This document shows, piece after piece, positions 1-14,600 of a stretch of 64,000 nucleotides of DNA (the first letter of the stretch is position 1; each line of letters starts with the position of its first letter). The notes under the pieces are model-generated. The model was not told where the DNA came from and searched no databases. It saw only the letters and a program-made list of their open reading frames with translations. Source of the DNA: Chrysaora quinquecirrha. Lineage: Eukaryota > Cnidaria > Scyphozoa > Semaeostomeae > Pelagiidae. The position numbers and the translations under genes are program-made. Location of the stretch: positions 488,313-552,312 of the forward strand of contig JACTAT010000230.1 in assembly GCA_014526335.1 (NCBI GenBank), read 5' to 3'.

Positions 1-465
1 GTATGATAGTTGTTGGTGATTATTTTTACGTAAAAATTACACAAAGCACATCAGTAGAATATAATGCTGCATTTTAAAGCGAAAATAGTTTCTCAGATTT
101 TTCTTTCTTCTTACACCATATAGAAGAATTTCTTGATTTTTTAGAAAAGGCATATATAGTGTCTTATAGTCGGTTTCTTATAAAAAATGAGTGTAGTACG
201 CTTAGCGTATGTAAATTGGTAGTACTCTTTAATAGCAGTATGAAATTGGAAGCACGTTTAAACCCGTCTGCTAGGACCTTTCAGTTGTCCAACCCTTGGT
301 TTTCATAGTACTGTATACAGTAGTATGCTGGGATAGTATACAGTATACTGTAGCCTGTATACAACGATGCTTTCTGAAATTCCCAGTCACACGGTGCTTC
401 TGATTGTCAAGCTTGCATTGAAATTGATCCTTCTTTTTAATGTTGATGTTATTTGTTATTTTCAG
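1..465. other. Intron of DGK gene, left edge of window
   Basis: This is AT-rich sequence without coding potential that ends in a good acceptor (TTATTTTCAG) just before the first visible DGK exon. Positions about 305-362 contain several overlapping palindromes built on GTATAC and CTGTATACAG. The upstream DGK exons lie before the window. Confidence 0.6.
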
Positions 466-3400
466 ATAAAACCAGATGACGAGGGTGGCAATAGTGTGCC
501 TTTGGTTGTCTTCGTTAACCCAAGAAGTGGTGGAAATCAGGTACTTGCTATTATGACATTTCAAGAAGCAAACCACATTTCAGTTCGTAGTAGATGGATC
601 GAAAAATAAATATCAGTCTTTGTTGTTTGGAGTACTTCGGGAGAAATAGATATTCATCGTCAATATTTTTGGAGTCTTCCAACCACCCTTGTAAATATCT
701 TATAATGACTTTAGAAGAGAGTTACTACTGGTAGCATTAAAAGGTGAAAATAAAACATAACTGGCGTAATAGCATGTTGAGTTCTGACAGTCTAATTCTA
801 TTTGCTCGTTAGTAGTTCATAAAATTTCTGACAAAGTACAATGCCTGCCAAAATGCTTGGAACGCCTGATTGCTTTTCCTAGTCCACGCAACATCTCCCC
901 TCCCCCCTCTCTAAACAATGTTGGTTTATTGAATGGTACTTCGTGTCCTGGTATAAATTAACATTAAGATAACCCTAAAGCATTTTTCAGCATTAAAAAA
1001 GTATTTTAGGGGGAGGGGGGATCGAGTCAGGGAGTGTTGCCCTGTGAAAAAACCTAAAAATATTCGAAGTAATTCTGTCAGACACTGTAGGGCCTAAGAG
1101 CCATAAAATTCCTCTTGAAGTCATAGAGTTGTTATCACTCAACCTCGTCCCCAGGCCCCAAATCGAATTTCCTCGAATCTCAACCGTCAAATCGATTTTG
1201 GCCCTGGTACCGGCCACAAAATCTGCGAAAATACTGGCAATTTTGCCCTAGGCATCAAAGCAAGATTTAGATCCTGAAAACAGATGTTCTTAGAAAGGAA
1301 ATGTAAAGAATTTCATTGATTACTGTAAGGCAAGATACAATATCTCATGTAGCATCATTTTGTGACGTCACTGTGACGTCACTTAAAATTTCTATTGTTT
1401 GAGCAGCCAATCAAATTGCGAATAGAGAAGGCCGATACCAGGGTCGAATATGGACAGCGGAGTTTCCCGTAGAGGCCTAGTCGCCCTGGGGAGGAGGTTG
1501 GGTATCGCTTTTCATTTTCACGAATTTTTAAGGAAATTTAGTACGCAATGAAGTCTAATGAAGTTTAAATGAATTCACAAAGCAATGAAGTTTAATGTAG
1601 TCTAAGGAATTTTTCTTACATTGTTTTAGAAAGTCAGTATAGTTTTGTGAATTTTACTGTTGTATAGCTGCTCATAGGTGATTTCCCACTAAACCGACAA
1701 TATTGCGTCATTGGAAAATCGCCGAGTATTTTCGCTATTTGTTTGAGCATGTAACATTATTTTTTTTTAGGGAGCAAGAATTATGGAAAAATTTCAATGG
1801 CTATTAAATCCAAGACAAGTGAGTTTGAGCACCGTATTAATTAGTTTAAAAGCCCCCATTTTTTTAAACGACCCCTTCCAATAGACACCCCTTTTTAGAG
1901 GGGTTTGTTGGAATCAAGCACATAATAGATGCAGGCTCCATAATCCAGGAACACCTCCCGAAGATGACATGGACATTGATATTGATAAAGTAAATAATGA
2001 AATTATGAAGATATCAATGAAGTGAGATGATGTTAACATTGTGTATTTCCTTGTATTTCAAACCTAATTCAAATTAAGATCAAATCGCAATCAAATTTCT
2101 TGATACAATTACCTTTGTTTGAAACTTATCACAAATCTCTCTTTTTTTAGCACCCCTCGAATACACGCTCCCTAAGAATTGATAAACGCCCTCATTTTGT
2201 AGAACCCGAGGCGTCAACCAAGCAAACTAGATTTCTGAGAATGTGTGATTGATACATGGAGTTGATAGAACTGAATGACGATTCTTTTTATGCAGTTCTT
2301 ATCCTGATCAATCACGGAAATGTTACCCCAATCTACCTGTCCAACAGTGATTGGCAGAATCACTTTCTTCAGCTCGACCTTGGAACACGGCTGATTTTAT
2401 GTTCTTTTAGCAGAGTGTGAGTTCCAGTCTTTTTTCGGTTGTCCTAGGTAGTCTTGTTCATAATGAAACTCTTACATCAGAAATTTCTTTATTGTTTCAG
2501 GTCTTCGATTTAATGGCTGACGGTGGTCCTAGATTTGGGTAAGTTACCTTGAGCATTTTTGTGACTTTGGGATGTGTTAATTTGTTTGTTTTGCTATTTG
2601 TTTGGCTGTTTGTTTCTTTGTTTGTTTGTTTATTTGTTGGTTGGTTGGCTTGTTCGTATGCTTTTTTGTTTTTTTTGTTTGTTTGTGTGTTTGTTTGTTT
2701 GTTTGTTTGTTTGGATTTTTGGTATATTGCTTATTTGGCTGTTTTTTGTTTGTATTTTACGTCTGTTTGTTTGTTTTTTACGTCTGTTTGTTTTTCTTTT
2801 GTTTGTTTGTTTGCGGTTTGTTTGTTTGTTTGGTTGGTTGTTTGATTGTTTGTTTTTTCTTTGCTGTTCCATCCCCTGCCTATTCCAACCCCCAATCAAT
2901 TAGGCACCTAAGAGTACTTATTAATATTCATACAGCAAGTTTCATTTTCAAATTTTTTATTCACCATGTTTCGTTACAAGGAGTTGCGGCAGCCCTTGCA
3001 GCAAAACAATTACATCGAACCGTTGAAAATAAGCTAGAATTCGCTAATTTTATCAGAAAAATTAAAACGCAGAAAAAGCTTTCCACCAAGAAAGTAACCT
3101 TTGACACACTACAAGTGGACTTTGTTTACATATTTGAAATCAGAGTTATTAAGTCCTTGAAGCCAGTCAGTTTAACAAAGCACACTAAACCAAAACTATG
3201 CATACTCTTGTAAATTCAGTATTTCATGATGCCAAGAAAGTAAAGATTTCTTTTTCAACGTTTCATTGATTGGTTTTCTATCGACTTTTTATAGACTAGA
3301 GCTGTATCGAAAAGTGCCAAATTTACGAATACTTGTTTGTGGTGGCGATGGTTCGGTATGTATCAAGTAAATTCCATATCATAACTTATGTCACTGACCA

Positions 3401-5612
3401 AAATTCAATCATTTTATTTGTCAACTCTTCCTTCTGTGCTACTAGTTTTTTGCAAAACGAATAACAAATTATTTTTAGAATCTACCTTTAACTAAAGATC
3501 AATTTTAAACAATTTTAAACAAATTTTCGTTGGTTTTGTTTGCGTCCGAAAGAGTGTCAGCGAGAGAGAAACGTCGATATGCTTTTCTGTTTTCTCTATA
3601 TAATCAACCAACTAACAACTCACAACCAACTAAAATCTTAATCTAAGTCTACTATTTACGATATTTTTGTACTTTATAAGGAATAGATGCTTAGATTATA
3701 AAACAAACTAGCTATATAAGATATGAAATACTGGAGAAACTAAGACTATGCTACCTATGACAAATGTGGCAATTCTTATGATGCTACGGGAATTACCTAC
3801 GTGGGAAGCATGCAATGTTGCAATGCTGGGATACCTATGCAATTGATAAAACAGGATGTTACCTAAAATTGTAAATTATGCTAAAATATGCTAAAACACT
3901 AAGTAGTCACATATCCTATTCAAGTAACCTAATTCCACATATAAAGGTAGGATAAATGTTTCCACAACTGGCACACCACAATAGATGGGATTCAAACCCA
4001 AACTGAATGACCAGAGAATCAACGAGGTTTCCACTGAGCTAGTAAGCTCAATGAAATCGCCGAGTAATTCTCCAAGTCATACAGCCAAACCCTTTCCTCC
4101 TGCTTGGTCTTTGTTTTGTGTTTCGGTTATGCTGAACCTTCTTCAGCACTATACGTATTTGTATATATATTTGTCATGAAATCTGAACATATAGAGGATG
4201 GGCTGTGAAAATTTTGCTTTGTTAAATCCTGGAATATTGTGGCAAATGACAACATTATGAAAATCTGTTTTTAAAATCTACAAGCTAACTTGTAAGAACT
4301 TGAAGTTTTATCGCCCAGTACCCGACTGCAATGTTTGAAATACCAGAGTTAATAATAATGGATCAATGCAATTCGTAATTCACAATATGCATTTTTGAGC
4401 AAATGATTGAACATTTTTAATCAAGTATGTTTTGATTGGAACTTCAACTGAAGGTAGAAAGTTAAATTTTTTATTTAGCGCCAGTCGCTAGAATCTGAGA
4501 AGTAAGTTACCTAATCGAAACCCTCGCTATGACTCTACCGAAGCTGGCCGTCGAACCCCGACTTCACTAAGCTTCTGGCCAGGATGCCACAGTGACAGCA
4601 TCTTCACTAGACACTCAAAGATACTGATAAGATTACAAAATTTGTGAAGCACTTTGGCCAAAGATTATTGCAATCTTGTGCGTTTACAAACTTGAGTAGT
4701 TCTCTTTTTGACCATTTATTCATTTTAACATGAATTGATCTGTTTTTAGGTAGGCTGGGTTTTATCTGAAATTGATCGGCTGAAGATGAGTCCTCCTCCA
4801 CCTGTAGCTATTCTTCCTCTTGGTACTGGCAATGATTTGTCTAGGTTTCTTGGCTGGGGCTCGGTAAGTTATTACTTGTTTCCTATACACTATTGAAATT
4901 TTCGTGTAGGTGTCGGCACCTTGCAGATCAATCACTTGCTGTCTCGACATTGCCTGAGGCGTAGTTACAGCTATTGAGTTGAATTTCTGGATACTCAAAC
5001 TGCTGATTTTGACGATCTCGGTTTTGTGGTTTTTAGTCTCAGTTTAATGAGTAAAACTGGGACTTAGGCTAGGTAAGCCCATCTGATCTACCGTAATACT
5101 GCTGAAATACTGCAAGACAAAGGTACAAAGTACAACCCGTGTATAACTTTTTTTATTATATTCCCCAACAAATAGGTTTTCTCTAACTATGCAATACTGG
5201 GGTCAGTGGCCGTCAAACGCATTAATAGGCCTGGTACCACGCATTGAATAGTTTGCGTGAATTGAGTGTATATTTCTTGAATTATTTCAACAAAGTGTAT
5301 TCTGTATAGATCCCTAGGGGTATAGATAAGCCCTAACACGGAAGGCTGACTTTTCAGTAAGCGCCATCTTTCCAAAAGCTCCCCTTTCGAATAATCCTAC
5401 TCCCAGAAAACCCTTCTCTTGAACTTCAAGTCCTCAGCAAACCATTATCGAATTATTCCGGTATTTTGATCAGACGTTTCAGATCTAAGGTGTTTTCATG
5501 CAAGTTTGTTGTGTGAAATACTGTCGATTTTTTCTACTTAAGGGTATACTGACGAACCTTTATCACGAGTTCTAAAGAATGTAGAAGAAGGTGTTGTTGA
5601 AAAGCTTGACAG
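466..5612 (+). CDS. DGKZ: DGK exons 1-6: catalytic (DAGKc) domain
   Basis: Exons are 466-540, 1771-1818, 2501-2538, 3295-3355, 4750-4863 and 5543-5612. Exon 1 encodes [14 protein letters not shown], the start of the kinase fold. Exon 4 ends in GGDGS, where most family members have GGDGT, the glycine-rich ATP-binding motif. Exon 5 encodes VGWVLSEID and [15 protein letters not shown]. Exon 6 continues as [17 protein letters not shown] only if one extra G is supplied at the exon 5/6 junction. As read, exon 5 ends in phase 0 and exon 6 needs one carried base. The domain order and spacing match the family closely. Confidence 0.92.
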
Positions 5613-8600
5613 GTTAGCTTTTATTTCATATTTCGTTTACATAGTCCGGTATAAATTATCTGACTGACTGACTGACTGACTGACTGACTGACTGACTGAC
5701 TGACTGACTGACTGACTGACTGACTGACTGACTGACTGACTGACTGACTGACTGACTGACTGACTGACTGACTGAGTGACTGACTGACTGACTGACTGAC
5801 TGACTGACTGACTGACTGACTGACTGACTGACTGACTGATATAAAAATTGTTTGGTACTAAATTTTTAGGTGGAACTTAGACGTACGACCGAACCCGTCA
5901 TTATCAGCAGATGCTGAGTTAGGCGAAGAAGCTTCAGCAAAGGTGAGATTATTCCCACATTATATCAAAGATATTACGAGACAGTAAAATTTAATTTCTG
6001 AATTAGCTTGTTATAAAGCGTGCTATTTTTCAGCATTGCTCCGGCCCACAAGGTTCTTCCTCGTTGAGTTTATGCTCTAAAATAATGCAGCTAAGAGTTT
6101 GGACCAAAGTTTTTCGGGCAGATATTCTTTGGACCTATTCGTTCTTTTCATTTTAAAATCGCAAACAGTACCTTATTTTCTCTACTTTAAAACCAGTGGC
6201 ATAACAAACCCTCGAGGATAGAGCAACTCTTTAGGGTCCCCGGGCCAAAGGGCCCCCGAGCTTTAGTACCTCAGTTATTATCTATGAGCTAAAGATGTTG
6301 CTTCAGTCGGGAGCAACCAGCTTCTTCATTCATGTCATTCATGTGTTTTAAGTTCCCCAACTCGCAAAATTAGTCAAATACACTCATAAGTTTAGCAGTT
6401 CTCACCAGTAAAGTACATAGAAGCGCAAACGTCGACCTAAAAATTGTCAGTAATATGTCTTAACCGCACCTTACCATTCATTTCTATAGCTTCCACTGAG
6501 TGTGATGAATAACTATTTCAGTTTGGGAGCTGATGCTGATGTTTGTTTGGAATTTCATGAATCAAGAGGTTTGTTCTTATTTAGTAATGCAATTTTTGAA
6601 CATATTTTAAAAGAGAGAAAAGAATTTAAAAGCAATTCTTAATAGAAATCAACTCAATGATATACGATTTTAAACTAATTTTCTTTCTAACACGAGAAGT
6701 TTCGAAACATTTTTAACGGATTTCGAACGTGGTTATCGCTACCATCTTAATGCTCTTGGTCATAATGACGTTTCCTTTCTAAAGAGTCACTCTGTCTAAT
6801 ACGCCCCTCTCCAATCAACCCTCCTCTCTCTAATAAGCCCTCTCTCTCTTCTGAGCCTTTCTCTCATTCCTCGCTCTTACGCTCCCCTCCCTGCTCTCAG
6901 TTTTCCCTTTCTTTAATAAGCTCCTCTCTCTAATAATCTCCTCTCTCTTTTAAGTTCCTCTCTCTAATAAGTCCTTCCTGTCAGAAGCCCCTGTCTCTTA
7001 TTAGCCCTTCTCAGAAGTCACTCTTTCACTCTAATAAGCCCCTCTCTCTAATAAGCCACTCTCTCCAATACGCTCTTCTCTCCAATAAGGCCCCCTGTCT
7101 AATATACCCCTGTCTCTAACAAACCCGCACTCTAATAATAGAGCCCTTGTGGGCTTGACAGAGCTTCCCGGTATTGCCGATCATGATGATGCTTTGGGGA
7201 ACCCTTCTTCATGTACAATTTTCGTATTTCGTGCCATAAAACCTTTTATTCGTGTGCTTCATCTAGCTTCTATCAATCAAATTAAACAATCCAAAGTAAA
7301 TTGATCTATTTGTAGTAATGTATGCATCCTGCTTGTGGATCGAATAAGCATGGAGCTTTTCTTACCCCTTTCCCCTAATTCATCATCAAATCAAATATTT
7401 CTTATTTTGTCTTACCAGAGGCGAACCCAGACAAATTCACAAGCAGATTTCGAAACCTGGTGTTTTACGGCAAGGTACAATGATTCATTCCTGTAGCTGG
7501 ACTAATGAAATCAACTGCCTGCAATTGATTATATGATATTGCATATTGTTTGTATCTAGCATTGTATATTCTCTAGGACTAGATTGCCAAACACTTGTTG
7601 AAATTTTGCAAGCTCTCGACTCATGCAGTCTAGGGTTTAAATCTCATCACTTATCGTGTGCCAATTGTCGAAAAATCCATCCTGGTATTTCATAGTCTTT
7701 AAGAGAAAACTTCGAACTTGCGAGCGTTAGCCGAAACATCTTTGGGCATACTTAAAACTTTCTTCGTCCGAAACTCATCAGTGTAAAGGAGTATAAACAT
7801 CTGACGTTTATACTCTTAAGAGTGTCAGACAAGGAGAGCTTTTGGTTATGTTCAAAGATATTCCCGCTATTGCTTGCAGTAATGGTATTTGCTTTTGATG
7901 AAGATATATACAAGTATGTGAGAAACTGAAGAAGGCTAAAAACAGCCGAAGCATTAAGCTAAATGGAAGCAGAGCCTTAGGCTGTATGACTTGGAGAGTT
8001 GCTCGACGATTTCATTGGGCTGTATAGTTTAATGGAATTGGGATTGGCTCTCTAATCATACAGTCTAATCCAAGCAATTGTGGTTTAATTGTGAATCTAC
8101 GTATTGTCATACTTCTAAATCTAGCTAAACTTCTAATGGATTATATCTGCCCATGTTTTGATATTGACGCTTTCTCTGTGACATACCCCCTTCTGCATAC
8201 AAGACCAAACAGCAGAACCTAATTGGATACCGGTCATTTATGGTGGAATAGGGGTAACGGGATATCGATGGGGTAACACTATTGTGACGCTATCTTGATA
8301 CCACTTTTCTTCCTATAGGCAGGTGGGCGGCAAGTTTTACAAAGCAAATTCAAGGATCTTCACAAGTGCATCTATCAGTTAATTGTAAGAGATCTTAATT
8401 TTTCTGTTTTCTATATTTTTCCCGAACCTTCCAATGCTGATTTGCTTTGTCCGTTGGCCTTCCAATGCTGATTTGCTGTGTCTATTTGACTTCCAATGCT
8501 TATTTGCTGTGTCCGTAGTCATTCTTCCTTATTAAAAGATTGTGGGTTCCTGTATTAGGACCTTATGAAGCTCTATTCCTTCCAATTTAAATTATGACGC

Positions 8601-11600
8601 TATTAGAAGCCATTGCCTAATTTTTGCAGTTGCAGTCTCTCAAGGTTTAAACGACTCTCGCGAATACATGCAGCCCCCTTTTATCACTCTTACATCCTTT
8701 CCTTGACGAGTGATTGCAAGGGAGAGGGTTATTCGGTAGAAAAGATACCTGGGGATGTGCCGCATCAATAGTATCCCTTTTTTACTTCTAGTCTATACCG
8801 AAAGGGTTTACTTTTTTGGACTTCTAGTCTAGCTAGGACTTTCCTTTTTTGCAAGTTTAGTCTAGCCATGGGTATCATATTTGGCAATCTTGTTTTTGCG
8901 AATGGCCGTTGCTTTCAGCTTTAAGTATTTCGGGCAGGCTATCACCTTCTGAATTGACTCAAATGGCTTAGAAATGACTCAAATGGCTTAGAAATGACTC
9001 TGATGGCTTTGAAATGACTCGAATGGCTTAGAAACGAATCTAGCCAAGGGTTTAATTGTTCATTATTAGTCTAGCCAAGAGTGTCTTTTTGTAAAAAAGT
9101 GGTCTACCCAAGTGTACTTTTCTCGTAAAAATTAGTGTAGCCAACTTTAAGACTTTGGATATGCTTGTGGCAGACCCCCTATTCAACATATAGCTAGAAA
9201 TCCCCCCCCCCCCCTCGATGTATTACATCTTGAAGAAATTATTACATTTTTGGTCACTTTTTGAAAGCCTAGAGTCGAAAAAGGTTGTTTCCCCCGTTTT
9301 TCTTTTTTCCTCTCTGCTGTTACCGCTGAACTGGTGGGAGTTTTAGTCTGAACCGTTATCAAAGCACTGAGAAATTTTCCTTAATTTTAAGTTGTAATAG
9401 ACAATGGAATATGGTAGGGTTGCATGTAGGGTGCATATTTATGATCAAACGCGCAGAGGCTATTGAATAACCATTTGAAATGAATCTTTTCTTTTCCGCA
9501 GTGTGACGGTAGGGACCTCACAGATCGCATACACGAACTAAAGCCAGTTTGCTTATTGTTTTTAAATATCTCAAAGTGAGTTAATATTCAACATCATATG
9601 GTGTCGTTTTAATTTCTTTTGTTTATTACTCTATAATGTCAGTAATCTCTTGTCTCTGCTTTCACTAGATATAATTTCTAAGAAACGTTAGAGCATTCTC
9701 AATACTGCGGGATTCTTTATCTTTATACATTCTTTTTCTAAGACCCCGATTACACTATGCCGGTACGAGATGAATACGGTATGAAACTATACCGTTTTGG
9801 CCTTGCGTTTACACTATGCCGGCAAATTTTTGATATGAATACGGTACGAAATGAATACGATACGCTAACCGGCTTCATCTGAAAACGGCATAGTGTAAAC
9901 GCCTGAATACGGTACAGTTTGATGCAGCTTTGCTGAATGAAGGAGAGACAAAACAATTACTCTTTGTTCTGGTTGACGTGAAACAATAGGTTTTAGACAA
10001 AAGCCGATGACCTCATCGTAGTCATTTCATACCGGCATAGTGTAAATGGGGCCTAAAATAACCGACTTGAATGTGTTCATATACAGGGTGGCCCAAAAAA
10101 AGGGAGCCCCTTAGGTAAATAATTTCTGAATAAATTTTCTCAAGGAGGAATTTTATCAAATTTATACCAGGTAATATTCAAGTCAAGTGCGCTATCGTGT
10201 AGAAATATGTTGGTGATAAGAGCTACCATCTCTACGCAATGGGACATTAAATTCATGATGGCCATAAACCAGCTGTTTATGTTCCATCATTGCGTACTGT
10301 ACTGCAATCGTGGGTGAAGGAGAATCATTATCCCAGAGTAAAATTGTCTCGACCATTAATGTATGGTCAGTCATATTAGAGAAGTGTATTGAGCAGGATT
10401 GTGGACATTTTGAATATCATTTGACTGAAAGAATGATTTGTTGATTTTTCTGTTTTGTTGCGTACGGTTTATGTAAGGGTATAAAGTTGCATATTTTGTT
10501 ACAGTACGTTTTTGGATTGTAAAGTTTTAGAGTCAATTTAGTCAGAGATACTAACCCATATCATCGTGACATTTACATGATATATCTCACTTGAGTTGAA
10601 TATAATGTAGTATTAATTTCATGAAATTCCAACTTAAGAATAAATTATTTATGAATTATTTAGTTAGGGGTCCCTTTTTTTTGGGCCACCCTGTAGTTGC
10701 GTTAAATATTCGATTTTTTAGCCCCTGGACCTACTTACCTTTTAACGCTTTCTTTATATTAGCACTATCCATTATTAGCACTATCCGGGGTTTGTGTTTT
10801 GCCGATATAAGGCCTTCGTTAGCTAAATAAAATTTATGTATATTTTTTCCTAAACGATAAACACTTGTGTAGATGTTTCAGCGAGTCGTACCATAAGGGA
10901 TGGTACCCGCACCCTTTATGAGAGGTGACTCCAGATGTGGTTGATCGGATTTTAGCTGTATTACTGATTTCAACAAACGTTTCCTCTTTTTTTGCAGATA
11001 CAGTGCGGGCACGTCTCCGTGGGGTCATCCAACTGGCCAGGTTTGTATTTGTGTATTTATCACGACTAATTACCTTTCTGTTGGAACTCAGAAATAGGTG
11101 AATTAATCGAGACCTGGACCTCGGCTATGACACTACTGTAGCTTTGGCTCGAACCCCAACCCTACTGAGCTTCTGACACCACTAGCCAGCTGAATAAGAC
11201 AGGGCCTCTTTTAACATAGTAACTAGGGGGGGGCAAATGCCCTCAAAGATTCAAAATTGTTTCAAAGCTTTATAATACTTCATATAGTGTAAATACTAGG
11301 AATCAGAAGATAAAAGTTGTGCCAGGTCATTTAATGGTGTTTTTTGCCCGTCATACCAATTTCGTGAAAGACCTAACTTTACCCCTTTGAAGTCACGTCA
11401 TCAATCATTGAAGCCCCTATCTTTTAAAATAATTATTAAATTTCGTAAACTGTAGTCCATATATACAATGAAAAACAAATGCGAAAATTGATATATCGTT
11501 TGTTTGTGATGAGTTTTCTCCCTCAAAAAGCACAAAAATACCATTTTGATGACGTCATCAATTGCGAACCCCCTCAAAAGTTTCCAAAATGTTCAAAGTC

Positions 11601-14600
11601 TTAAAATACTATTTAATGTCTAAATACTTCGAATTCGTTGGAAAATTGAAGGTTAAGCACTTGGTTAGATTGTTGTGATAATTTCCTTATCTGTGTGGTT
11701 AGTCTAGCCAACTTTACAACTTTGGATATGCTTGCGGCAGACATCTATTCAACATTTAGCTAGGTATCCCCCCTCGAGGTATTACGTCCTGAAGAAATTA
11801 TTACATTTAAGGTTAGAAATTATTACTTTATAAAAACCAAGAGTTGAAAAAGGTTGTTTCCCCCGTTTTTCGTTTTTCCTCTCTGCTGTTACCGCTGAAC
11901 TGGTGGGAGTTTTAGTCTGTACCGTTAGCAAAGCACTGAGAAATTTTCCTGAATTTTACTGAATTTTTTGTTGTAATAGACAATGTAATAAGGTTGGGTC
12001 TCATGCAGGGTGAATATTTTGATCAAATCACGCAGAGGATATTGAATACCTATCTAAAATGAATCTTTTCTTTTCCGCAGTGTGACGGCAGGGACCTCAC
12101 AGATCGCATACGAGAACTAAAGCCAGTTTGCTTATTGTTTTTAAATATCTCAAAGTGAGTTAATATTCGACTTCATATGGTGTCGTTTTAATTCTTTTTG
12201 TTCATTCTGCTATTATATCAGTCATCTGTTATCTCTGCTTTCATTTTTTCTAGTCCCCATCATTGCCCACCTAGTTTCATAAAGTTGCCCCCTAGTACAA
12301 TGTCCTCTCAAAGAAAACTGCCAAGAATAGCCATTCTAGGCCAATCTTGAGGTCGTATTTTGAAAATTCTTTATGGGGGAGCATGCCCCAAACCCCTAAT
12401 TATAAGAGAACAATGAACAACTGGCCGAGATGTAGTGTAATTAAAAGAATTGTTACTGATCTATTTCCTCTCGTATGTTAGTTTTATCTTTTGTTTTATC
12501 TTACTTTACCATCTTTTAACCTAGGATTTTCTACCTCAAAGTTGTAACGATGGCTACGTCGAAATAATAGGATTCACGTCCACATCAATGGTAAGAAATT
12601 TATTACTCTTTTCTCTTATATGTGTATATTGGTCGATTTATGAAAGAAATCTAAGTATGTGCTTTGGTACATTTCGTTAGAAATTCTGTAGTAAGGATTA
12701 ACATGCACTATAAGTTGCTGTTAAGAAATTTGTAGGTTACATCTACTCCAACCTTGTCCCCAGGGTGAATAGGCATCTACGTGAAACTCCGCTGTCCATA
12801 TTCAACCCTGGTATCGGCCTCGTCTATTCGCAATTTGGTTGGCTGTTCAAACAATAGAAGTTGTGAGTGACGTCACAATTTCATTATTATATCACACCAA
12901 AAATAGGCCGAAACAATGTGAAAATCATGTATAAAAACAAAGAAGTTATGCTACATACGATGTTATATCTTGCCTGACAGTTATCAATCAAATTCTTTGC
13001 ATTTCTTTGCTAAGAACGTCTGCTTTCTGAATCTACATCTTGTTTTGATGCCTAGGCCAAAATTGCCATTATTTTGGCAAATTTCGTAGCCGGTACCAGG
13101 GCCCAAATCGATTTGACTGTTGAGATTCGAGGAAATTCGATTCTGGGCCTGGGGACTAGGTTGCAGCAACTCAGTTGCGAAACTAAGGCCGTTTGGATCT
13201 CAATGAGTTCCACATATACATATTACTTTTTGGTAGGCGTCTTTGAGTCTCTGAAACGAAAGATATATTTCTCGCACGTAAGATTGTTCTGACACATTTG
13301 CTATTAGATAGGACAATCAATGCGTACAACATTTCGCTCTCGTCTGGTTCAAAATGTCTGAACAGCAACCGCTCTTGGTCAGTGCCTGAACTGACCGTAA
13401 AGATGACGGCAAATTTTTCGAGCTTAGCGGCCCCAAACACTACACTTTTTGGCTGGTTGACGGTAAAGTACTGCCACCCTCTACTTACAAAACTAAGTCA
13501 CTAACCTAGCTATCAAACATTCCTCGTCAAGCATCTGCAATTTGCTTGCCAATATCTAGCCATGTCGCAAGGCCTAAGGTACCAACCTTACATAATAATG
13601 TCCAGACTCCGGTACTCGTGTGATACGAGTCTAAAACTCGCGCAGTCAGCCCAGCTCCGGTGGTCGTGTGGTAAGCACTTATGCTTCTCACGCAATAAAC
13701 CTCGGTTCGATTTTCACACATGTCACTGATGAGCTCCAATAAGAGCGAAACGCGTCTGGCATTTGAGAATGGGGCGACTGGTGATATTATTAATGCATGT
13801 AACAGGCAAGAAATGTTTTGGAAGTTGTTCTGAAACATTGCTTAGGAAGTCTACTTGCCCAAAAAATTGCTTGTTAACGAATCTCAGATGTGTTTTCCTG
13901 GGTCTGAGTTATATCGAAAATCGCATGTGAAGTAATTGCTGGTCTTAATGTTTCAATATAGGTAGCAACACAAGTTGGTGGCCATGGAGTTCGTATTGAT
14001 CAATGTAGCCAAGCCATTTTAGTGACCAACAAATCTATTACTATGCAAGTGGATGGAGGTGGTTATTAAATTTCATATGTCTTATTACTTCAATCAGATG
14101 TTCCCTGTTTTTAAGCGCCCCTTAGATTAACCCTAATCCTACCGGGCTTTTTTTATCTAACATAGGCGGGGTGTGTTTTCCAACCCCCTCCAGAAATTGC
14201 TTTACCATTTTACAAGCAAACTAACTTACTAACTAACTAACTAATTTAGCTAATTAATTATCTAAAAAACTAACTATTTGATGAAATAATTACCTAAACA
14301 ACCCACTAACTAACTTACCAATTAACTAACTAGCTAGCTCTAACTAACCAACCAACCAACTAACTAAGTAACTAAAAACTTGCTGCCTGCGTTTATACCA
14401 TCAGTTGCTGGTAATAGAGTTTCATTTACTTGCAGAACCTTGCAGACTGAAGGCTTCTCGAATTCATTTGAAACAGAGGAACCAATCTAATATGGTCTTC
14501 AAAAAGAAGGTTGTTCTTCAGTGCTTTCTTTACCTTTTTTTAAGTTTTTGGGCCTATCTTTCGCTTATTTGGCCAACTTTCCCTTTCGATTGCTCCAAGA

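Noticed and set aside
2549..3213. Overlapping Phe/Val/Cys-rich frames that look like membrane proteins
   Set aside because: They come from the (TTTG)n repeat in a DGK intron; the other phases are equally open.
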